Shown: positions 16,022 to 22,299 of the stretch, piece by piece
Numbering within the stretch: position 1 is the stretch's first letter
How the letters are laid out: every line of letters starts with the position of its first letter
Source of the DNA: JBNJEL01 sp051745835
Lineage (GTDB): Bacteria; Bacillota; Halanaerobiia; Halobacteroidales; Acetohalobiaceae
DNA: 22,299 nt
Direction of reading: 5' to 3'
Assembly: GCA_051745835.1 (NCBI GenBank)
Contig: JBNJEL010000025.1
Coordinates: 1-22,299, forward strand
The notes under the pieces: generated by a model
Told to the model about the DNA's origin: nothing
Databases searched by the model: none
What the model saw: only the letters and a program-made list of their open reading frames with translations
Translations under genes and position numbers: made by a program

Positions 16022-16771
16022 GTGCGATTAAGTTGTAAGTATGAAACTGATGAGATACCAGTTGGTTATCATATGATGTGGGTGTCGCTATTAAAGGAGG
16101 CTTTACAGCAATCAGACCAAGAGTTTAAGGATAAGTTATATCACTATGACCAACAGCGCAATAATAAACAGAGTAAGGACTTCACTTTTGCGCTTTATTT
16201 ACAGGATTTTGAGAAGGAGGATGATATCTTTCGGATTAATGACCAGGTAATCTTTAATTTAAGTACACCTGATTATGAGTTAGGAATTAAGCTCTATAAT
16301 GGATTATTAAAATTAGAAGAGTTTACTTATCGGGACTTTACGATTAGTAAGTCTAGGATTGATTTGAGTCAGGAGAAGGAGATTAACAGTCAAGAAGTTA
16401 AGTTTAAGACATTATCTCCTATCTGTGTTAAGAATGAAGATAATTACTTCTTAGATATTGCTGATGAAAGTTATGAAGAGGAGCTTAATTATATCACTAA
16501 TCTAGTTTTAAAGAATTATCGTGGTTATGGATTGCAAGAAGAGATTAAGTTTGAACCGTTGGATATGAATAAGGTAGTTGTTAAGCAGAAGATTGAAGAG
16601 TTTACTCAAAATACAGGACGACCTTATTACTGTGTTAATAGTTATCAAGGAGCTTTTAAATTAAGTGGAGCGTGTGAGGATTTACGAGATATTTATCAGT
16701 TAGGATTAGGGTTCAAAAGATCCCAGGGATTCGGGATGTTAGCTCGGTATGGTGGAGGTGATCTAAGCTGA
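16022..16771 (+). CDS. cas6: CRISPR endoribonuclease Cas6 (type I-B)
   Basis: Cas6 (249 residues) cuts pre-crRNA within each repeat and leaves the 8-nt 5' handle. It has the double RAMP/ferredoxin layout: the N-terminal strand starts MRLSCKYETDEIPV, and the C-terminal glycine-rich loop GLGFKRSQGFGM lies at about 228-239. Candidate catalytic residues are His41 with nearby Tyr40 and Tyr42 (LYHYD), the region where archaeal Cas6 has its His; His17 is an alternative. I choose GTG 16022, 6 nt after AGAGGTG; the in-frame GTG at 16013 is inside that SD. It is the first gene of the effector operon and its stop codon overlaps the likely cas8 start. Since the 3' halves of the repeats in both arrays are identical, one Cas6 could process both. 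Confidence 0.92.
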   Translation: MRLSCKYETDEIPVGYHMMWVSLLKEALQQSDQEFKDKLYHYDQQRNNKQSKDFTFALYLQDFEKEDDIFRINDQVIFNLSTPDYELGIKLYNGLLKLEEFTYRDFTISKSRIDLSQEKEINSQEVKFKTLSPICVKNEDNYFLDIADESYEEELNYITNLVLKNYRGYGLQEEIKFEPLDMNKVVVKQKIEEFTQNTGRPYYCVNSYQGAFKLSGACEDLRDIYQLGLGFKRSQGFGMLARYGGGDLS

Positions 16772-18621
16772 AGTTAAGATTATACCGCAATGATTGGTTT
16801 GTTAATCAGGGAATAGTAGGATTTATTCGCATTATGAAGTCTGCGGGTAAGTTTGAGGAGTTAAAATTTCAGGATAATTATGTAGAGTTTGATAGTAGCT
16901 TGTTGGAAGACTTTGATCGGTACTACTTTGATTACTTTTTGGCGGAATATGATATTTGCCAGCGTGAAAGTGAAAAGTTAGACAGATACTTAAATGAAGC
17001 TCAAAATGAGTCAAGATTTAAGGAAGCAGCTAAATGGATTAAAAATATTATCAAAAAGTATCGCAATAAGATTAAAGGTAAATTAGATGATCCTAGTTAC
17101 GAAGAGGAGTTTGATAGATTATTTAAAGCGCGCAAAGAGATTAAGAACTTTGAACAGTTAGAGGAACTTAAGGAGTTAGTAGCAGACTTTAAAGAAGTAA
17201 TGAGTAATGAACCTGTTAATCAGAAGTTGACTTTAAATTACTTTAAATATGTCTTAGGTGCTAATTATTTTGGACAATCTAGTTTCTTGAATGTTTATTA
17301 TGCTAGATATGGCATTAAGGAACAACAAAAGAAGATGTATGATGATTATATTAAGCCTATTTTAGAAGATGTTAGATTTGATGAAACTTTAGATAGAGCT
17401 ACTGATATTGTCGATCTTCAAGAATTTATTGAGGAAGAATTAACAAGAGATGATTTATCGAATGAGTATAAAAAGCTATTAAAACAAGGTATTAAGAAGA
17501 AATTTGTTAAAAAAGATAAAGATTTAATACAGGTTAAAGATTATTTAGCAAAAGAGGTCTTATCTTGTTCTATCTGGGAAGAGTATCGCTCTAACTCACA
17601 ATTTACTAATCAAAGTAATAATAGCTGTGAGTTTACTGAGAGTGTATTTATTCCTTTAGCTGTTAGCAATGAAAAGTCGAAGAACTTTATGTGGAATGGT
17701 AATACTGCTTTCCCAATCTCTAATTTAGCTAAGTTAATCTTGCTCTGTACTCCTGCTGGAGCAACGAAGATGGATAATGATTATGATGGTTTTGTTAATT
17801 TAGATACAAGTATTGAGGAGTTATATCAAAAGAATCAGAATTTACGCTTAAAGCAAAATGAAACGGAGAACCCATTTGAAGAGCTAATCTATGATATAGT
17901 CAGTGAAACAGAAGATAAAAGTAAGTGGCTGCTGGAGAATATACTCTTTGTGGAGTTAAATGCAGAGTATGAATCCAAAAGTTGTAAGCTTAATTACTTC
18001 CATATACCCAAGCCGATTGCTAGGTACTTTAAGAAGTGTGCTCAAGATGATTTAAATAAGATTAAAGACCAACAGTTTAAGCGTAATTTAGTTAATCTAA
18101 TTTTAAGTGATCGTGCGATTAAAAAAGAGATCTATAATTTTGAGAAGGGTAAACGAGATACTGCTATAGTTAATAATCTCAATTCATTGATTGATGTTAA
18201 GTTAAGAGATGAAATTAATCAGCAGACTAGATTTGCTTATGACCCTTTAGCTGCTACGATAGCTAAGTATAAGCTAAATCAGATTAAGAAAGGGGAGGTT
18301 GATGTGAAGAAGAAAGGTAAAAGAATCTGGTGGGTCTTCAATGAGGGAGAACGATTAGGTAATAAAGTAGCCGATAATAAGATTCAAGGTTTGGCTTACA
18401 GATTATTGAATGCCACTAATGCCCGCAATAAGAAACAGTTTATGGATTCCTTGCTACGTGTTTATATGGGAGTGGGAAAAGAGGTTCCATCTGTTCTATT
18501 AAATGTGATGCATGAAGAAGAGATGGAGTTTGAGACTGTAGCTCACTCATTTATTTCGGGATTTATCTCTAAGAACAAGGATAAGAATAAGGATGAAGAA
18601 ACTACTAAGGAGGCTAATTAA
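16768..18621 (+). CDS. cas8: Cascade large subunit Cas8 (Cst1/Cas8a1-b type), apparent CTG start
   Basis: This is the large Cascade subunit, expected to read the PAM. From ATG 16834 it would be 595 residues, but the 22 preceding in-frame codons encode LKLRLYRNDWFVNQGIVGFI, which matches the N-terminal YxNDWxxNxGIxGFxR motif typical of Cst1-type Cas8. A TGA at 16759-16761 closes the frame upstream and no ATG, GTG or TTG lies between. The only suitable initiator is CTG 16768, 7 nt after GGAGGTG (16754-16760), overlapping the cas6 stop as CTGA; the product is then 617 residues. The six or so Cys residues form no CXXC pair, so the zinc motifs that name the Cst1 family seem lost. Many Lys/Glu-rich helices follow. 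A short basic stretch, KKKGKRIWWV, lies near the C-terminus. Confidence 0.85.
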   Translation: MKLRLYRNDWFVNQGIVGFIRIMKSAGKFEELKFQDNYVEFDSSLLEDFDRYYFDYFLAEYDICQRESEKLDRYLNEAQNESRFKEAAKWIKNIIKKYRNKIKGKLDDPSYEEEFDRLFKARKEIKNFEQLEELKELVADFKEVMSNEPVNQKLTLNYFKYVLGANYFGQSSFLNVYYARYGIKEQQKKMYDDYIKPILEDVRFDETLDRATDIVDLQEFIEEELTRDDLSNEYKKLLKQGIKKKFVKKDKDLIQVKDYLAKEVLSCSIWEEYRSNSQFTNQSNNSCEFTESVFIPLAVSNEKSKNFMWNGNTAFPISNLAKLILLCTPAGATKMDNDYDGFVNLDTSIEELYQKNQNLRLKQNETENPFEELIYDIVSETEDKSKWLLENILFVELNAEYESKSCKLNYFHIPKPIARYFKKCAQDDLNKIKDQQFKRNLVNLILSDRAIKKEIYNFEKGKRDTAIVNNLNSLIDVKLRDEINQQTRFAYDPLAATIAKYKLNQIKKGEVDVKKKGKRIWWVFNEGERLGNKVADNKIQGLAYRLLNATNARNKKQFMDSLLRVYMGVGKEVPSVLLNVMHEEEMEFETVAHSFISGFISKNKDKNKDEETTKEAN

Positions 18622-18622
18622 G

Positions 18623-19510
18623 ATGGGTAAAGGATTAACGATGACTATTATATTTGAAGCTAGTTCATTAAATTACGGTGAAGGTGTCGGTAATATTTCT
18701 GAGCTCAAGAAGTTAAATCGCGGTAATGGTAGTACTCATACTTTTGCCTCGCGACAAGCATTAGGTTATGATATTAGAAGATTGGGAGCTAAGCTTTTTG
18801 ATTGGAATTTAGATACTGTAGTGGAGAATGGAACTATCCAATATCATAAGGATGCTACAATAGAAGATTCCGAAGAGATGGATCTCTTTGGTTATATGAA
18901 GACGACAAGTAACTCCAATGCTTCAACAAGGGAGGCAGTAGTCAGATTAAGTCCTGCTATTTCATTAGAGCCGTACAAGAGTGATATGGACTTTTTGAGT
19001 AATAAGGGGATGGCAGATAGAATTGATGAGAATGCTAATTTAGCTAATATTGAACAGCACCATAGCTTCTATGTTTATACTTTGACTATAGATTTAAATA
19101 GAGTAGGAGTGGATGATGATGTAGAGTTAGCTAGTGAAGAGAAAACAAGAAGAGTTAAGGAGTTACTGACAATAATTAAATTACTTAATCGTAATATTAG
19201 AGGACGCCAGGAGAATTTAGCGCCATTATTTGTAATCGGCGGTATCTATGATCTGCCTAATCCATTCTTTCAAGGGAGAGTAAAGTTAGAAAGTCACGGT
19301 GAGAAGTACGGTATTAAAACTAAGCCACTTAATAAAACTTTAGAGACTACTCTTTTAGATAGTAGCGTAGCTGATAATACGTATCTAGGATTAGTAGATG
19401 ACATCTTTGCTAATCAAGATGAGTTAGAGGAGATAATTTCTGATGAACTTCTATCTGTAGAAGAGTTCTTTACAGAATTAGAGTCTAAAGTCGAAGAAAT
19501 TTATAAGTAG
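18623..19510 (+). CDS. cas7: Cascade backbone subunit Cas7 (Cst2/DevR family)
   Basis: Cas7 (295 residues) forms the helical backbone that holds the crRNA spacer. The N-terminal RRM-like strand MTIIFEASSLNYGEGVGNIS and the following NGSTHTFASRQALGYDIRR are characteristic of the Cst2/DevR branch. The central SNASTREAVVRLSPAISLEPY region and the FVIGGIYDLPNPFFQGRV segment also fit. I choose ATG 18623, 9 nt after AAGGAGG (18607-18613) and 1 nt after the cas8 stop; an in-frame ATG at 18593 would overlap cas8 by 29 nt and add a basic extension without an SD. Tight spacing indicates translational coupling with cas8 and cas5. Confidence 0.93.
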   Translation: MGKGLTMTIIFEASSLNYGEGVGNISELKKLNRGNGSTHTFASRQALGYDIRRLGAKLFDWNLDTVVENGTIQYHKDATIEDSEEMDLFGYMKTTSNSNASTREAVVRLSPAISLEPYKSDMDFLSNKGMADRIDENANLANIEQHHSFYVYTLTIDLNRVGVDDDVELASEEKTRRVKELLTIIKLLNRNIRGRQENLAPLFVIGGIYDLPNPFFQGRVKLESHGEKYGIKTKPLNKTLETTLLDSSVADNTYLGLVDDIFANQDELEEIISDELLSVEEFFTELESKVEEIYK

Positions 19511-19518
19511 GTGAAAAA

Positions 19519-20196
19519 ATGGAGGTATTAAAGCTTAGATTATTTCAGGAGAGTGCTTGTTATAAGAAACCGTTTGCTTTTAAAGTGGGAGAGACTTATC
19601 CTTTGCCGCCCTATTCGACAGTTAAGGGCATGCTACATCGCATTATAGATGCTAATGAGTTTATACCAATGCAAATCTCTATTCAAGGCGATTATGAGAG
19701 TAAGTTTGTAGATTATCAGAGTATGTACTTCCAGAAAGGTAAAGAGACTACTAAGAAGCCGCTTGATATGCACTTATTGCATAATGTAGAGTTAGTAATT
19801 CATGTTCAAGCTAAGGAGGGGACTTTAACTAGAATTGTAGAGGGAATTAAGAATTTAGATGAGTATTTAAGCTTAGGCAGGCGGGAGGACTTAGTAAGAA
19901 TAGATGAGATTAAGTTTGTAGAGTTAGAGCAGATAGAGCTAGCTCCTTTTGCTGATGATTATACTACTCGTTATCCTATCTATATTCCAGTCAATAGTAA
20001 GCAGATTGATACAGCAGCAGTAAGAGGAATTACTTACCGCTTGAATTGGAAGTATAAGATTATCGAAGGGTTACGACAGTGGGAGAAGATAGAGAGTAAG
20101 TATGTTGATCGCGGTGAACAGCTTGCTAGCAAATTAAGTGGTGATCAATTAACTGTAGATAGTGATGGAGATCTAGTCTGTTTTAATCTGCAGTAA
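19519..20196 (+). CDS. cas5: Cascade subunit Cas5 (Cas5t/Cas5b type)
   Basis: Cas5 (225 residues) caps the crRNA 5' handle and holds Cas8. The RAMP N-terminus MEVLKLRLFQESACYKKPFA leads into the family signature YPLPPYSTVKGMLHRI at about 28-43, then SIQGDYESKFVDYQSMY; the second half carries YTTRYPIYIPV. ATG 19519 is preceded by TAGGTGAAAA, 8 bp after cas7. In most I-B operons cas3 follows cas5; here the CRISPR leader starts within its last codons (LQ and stop) instead, so cas5 is the last gene of the operon in the window. Confidence 0.92.
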   Translation: MEVLKLRLFQESACYKKPFAFKVGETYPLPPYSTVKGMLHRIIDANEFIPMQISIQGDYESKFVDYQSMYFQKGKETTKKPLDMHLLHNVELVIHVQAKEGTLTRIVEGIKNLDEYLSLGRREDLVRIDEIKFVELEQIELAPFADDYTTRYPIYIPVNSKQIDTAAVRGITYRLNWKYKIIEGLRQWEKIESKYVDRGEQLASKLSGDQLTVDSDGDLVCFNLQ

Positions 20197-20372
20197 ACCT
20201 CTAATTAAGTATAAGCTGTGCAATCGCATGCTATAGTTGGCTTGGTGAGTGATTTGTTTTATTTTTGATTTACACTACCTCACCTTTACTGCAATATAAG
20301 CTGATTTTAAAGTTTGACTATTGGTGATGAGTTTAGTAGTGGTAGTAGTTGAGGACGAGTTACAAAATTGGG
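20189..20372 (+). promoter_or_regulatory. CRISPR leader 2
   Basis: The 184 bp before array 2 align without gaps to leader 1, and the homology begins inside the cas5 stop region (TGCAGTRAACCTCT in both). GTGAG at 20245-20249 and CTCAC at 20279-20283 keep exactly the same distances to the first repeat as in leader 1. The block at 20267-20291 carries ATTTAC-N5-CTCAC. TTTGACT at 20313-20319 could be a -35 element, but I see no convincing -10 at a proper distance. Confidence 0.85.
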
Positions 20373-22299
20373 GTATTACATTAACTATGTGAGATGTAAA
20401 TACAGCGAAAGAAAAGGACTACACAGAAGGAGCACCAGGTATTACATTAACTATGTGAGATGTAAATCTGGCATGATGGAGTAAATGATTAATCTTGCTG
20501 CACGTATTACATTAACTATGTGAGATGTAAATGCGGCTAATACTTATCGCAATCGGTTTGATAATTTAGTATTACATTAACTATGTGAGATGTAAATTGG
20601 TCAGTCAGCATAGTAGTTTGAGGGAAAATACGCTGTATTACATTAACTATGTGAGATGTAAATATCGGAGCGGTCGCAGCAGCGGTAACGGCATTATCGT
20701 ATTACATTAACTATGTGAGATGTAAATTTATTCACCTTTTCTTTATCTTCTGAATATTCAATGTGAGTATTACATTAACTATGTGAGATGTAAATTCGAC
20801 AAAGTCAAAGTCAAAGTTATGATTATAAAAAGTATTACATTAACTATGTGAGATGTAAATTCGTTCCTCTTCTAATTCGAGCAATTCGATATCCTGTATT
20901 ACATTAACTATGTGAGATGTAAATATAAATCAAAAGCGGTTTCAAAAGTCATACTAATAGTATTACATTAACTATGTGAGATGTAAATTAGTATATAAGC
21001 TCTTTTTGCCGGCGATTATATACTGTATTACATTAACTATGTGAGATGTAAATAAGGTAACTATATCTTCTTCTAAGCGGTCAAGGTGCTTCGTATTACA
21101 TTAACTATGTGAGATGTAAATTTAATTTATCGAATGGTTTAACTACTTTTTCTACTTGTATTACATTAACTATGTGAGATGTAAATCCACTTACATAAGT
21201 CTCAATAGTATCTCCGACACGAGTATTACATTAACTATGTGAGATGTAAATGGGATTACCCAACCTAACAAGGATAATAAGACTATTTGTATTACATTAA
21301 CTATGTGAGATGTAAATAGCAGATAAGAAGGGTATTAAGGATAGATTAACTATGTATTACATTAACTATGTGAGATGTAAATGGGGCAGAGGGTTCATTA
21401 GCTCGTCTGATTTCATCTGCTGGTATTACATTAACTATGTGAGATGTAAATTTGGCACATAGGACATAACCTCCCTCGACAGAAATGTATTACATTAACT
21501 ATGTGAGATGTAAATCATTCCGGTGTAATAAGCCCCTTCGCCGTGGTTATAGTATTACATTAACTATGTGAGATGTAAATCAGTTAGTATCTAAATTAGC
21601 TCACTTTGGTAGTAAGTATTACATTAACTATGTGAGATGTAAATAAGTCAATTATAATCTGATTATAAGGAGTTGGCTTGGTATTACATTAACTATGTGA
21701 GATGTAAATAAATTAAATAAACGAATAAAAGAATTGAGAGAAGAAGTATTACATTAACTATGTGAGATGTAAATGCTGATGAAGATTTAAGTTATGCAGA
21801 TGATTGGGAAGTATTACATTAACTATGTGAGATGTAAATTGAGCAAGGAACAAAGGACGGTAAAACTATTTATGAGTATTACATTAACTATGTGAGATGT
21901 AAATTTAGGAGATAATATCCTAACAAAGATAAAAAATAGTATTACATTAACTATGTGAGATGTAAATTCTTCTACTGTATCCTGTAAGCGACGCCTCATA
22001 ATGTATTACATTAACTATGTGAGATGTAAATATGTGCGAATGGCGTAGATCTTTAAAGCTAGCATAGTATTACATTAACTATGTGAGATGTAAATCCGTC
22101 ATTATTGACATTATCAGCGAATACACCATTAAGGTATTACATTAACTATGTGAGATGTAAATAAGGCTGAGAAGTATCAAGAGTTCCTGGATGATAATGG
22201 AGTATTACATTAACTATGTGAGATGTAAATCCGTCATTATTGACATTATCAGCGAATACACCATTAAGGTATTACATTAACTATGTGAGATGTAAATAA
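20373..22299 (+). CRISPR. CRISPR array 2 (at least 30 repeats, continues past the window)
   Basis: Thirty 29-nt repeats start with GTATTACATTAAC and end with GTGAGATGTAAAT. The first is 20373-20401, the last complete one 22269-22297, and two bases of the next spacer follow. I found no variant repeat. The 29 spacers are 34-40 nt, mostly 35-37. Spacers 27 (22096-22133) and 29 (22231-22268) are identical; the others all differ. Several spacers read as open, hydrophilic peptides (for example 22, 23 and 28), as expected if taken from phage genes, though no target can be named. Orientation is plus-strand from the upstream leader. The 3' handle-forming half equals that of array 1. Confidence 0.99.
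22096..22268 (+). repeat. Duplicated spacer in array 2 (spacers 27 and 29)
   Basis: The 38-nt spacer at 22096-22133 recurs exactly at 22231-22268, 135 bp later, with a different spacer (22163-22201) between. The window's last two bases after repeat 30 are AA, as at the start of spacer 28, so a tandem two-spacer duplication is possible. Confidence 0.95.

Noticed and set aside
16832..17014. Minus-strand open frame in cas8
   Set aside because: Shadow of the conserved Cas8 N-terminal coding region; no independent start signal.
22163..22201. Spacer 28 as a self-targeting spacer against cheY (8679-8695)
   Set aside because: Only 15 of 17 positions agree, both encode a common EKYQEF peptide, and similarity stops there, so no credible protospacer.

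Overview
The window looks like chromosomal DNA of a low-GC, Gram-positive-type anaerobe. Strong AGGAGG-type ribosome binding sites, GTG/TTG starts, Asp/Glu-rich proteins, RqcH, a CheY/CheB chemotaxis cluster and a clostridial-type I-B CRISPR repeat all fit. A halanaerobial bacterium (Orenia, Halobacteroides or Acetohalobium group) is my best guess; it is an inference, not proven here.

Layout. Positions 1-5930 hold ordinary genes: the 3' end of an unknown gene, a GNAT acetyltransferase with an unassigned C-terminal half, rqcH on the minus strand (ribosome rescue), and a Ca2+-type P-ATPase. Positions 6016-10049 hold a chemotaxis operon cheW-cheA-cheY-cheB ending in a shared terminator. Positions 10059-14720 hold a type IIA topoisomerase pair, parC/gyrA-like (minus) and parE/gyrB-like (plus), transcribed divergently rather than as the usual operon.

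Positions 14743-22299 are a type I-B (Cst/Tneap-like) CRISPR-Cas locus: leader 1 and array 1 (9 perfect repeats plus one degenerate), a terminator, a small winged-HTH gene with its own promoter, then cas6-cas8-cas7-cas5, then leader 2 and array 2 (30 repeats, continuing past the window). No cas3, cas1, cas2 or cas4 lies in the window, and leader 2 starts inside the last codons of cas5.

Most interesting signal. The last spacer of array 1 sits between the last perfect repeat and a degenerate repeat. Its first 19 nt, the crRNA seed end, are identical to the predicted transcription start region of the neighbouring HTH gene. That target is preceded by CCA, the PAM known for clostridial I-B systems with this repeat family, and the remaining 13 nt do not match. 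This is the architecture expected of a CRISPR-resembling regulatory guide (CreA/CreR-like) that would steer Cascade to repress a promoter without destroying it. Other points: cas8 has no usable start except a CTG with perfect SD spacing overlapping the cas6 stop; the two leaders align without gaps for 184 bp and carry an inverted copy of the repeat's 3' half; and a possible 10-codon mini-ORF lies between the cas promoter and cas6.
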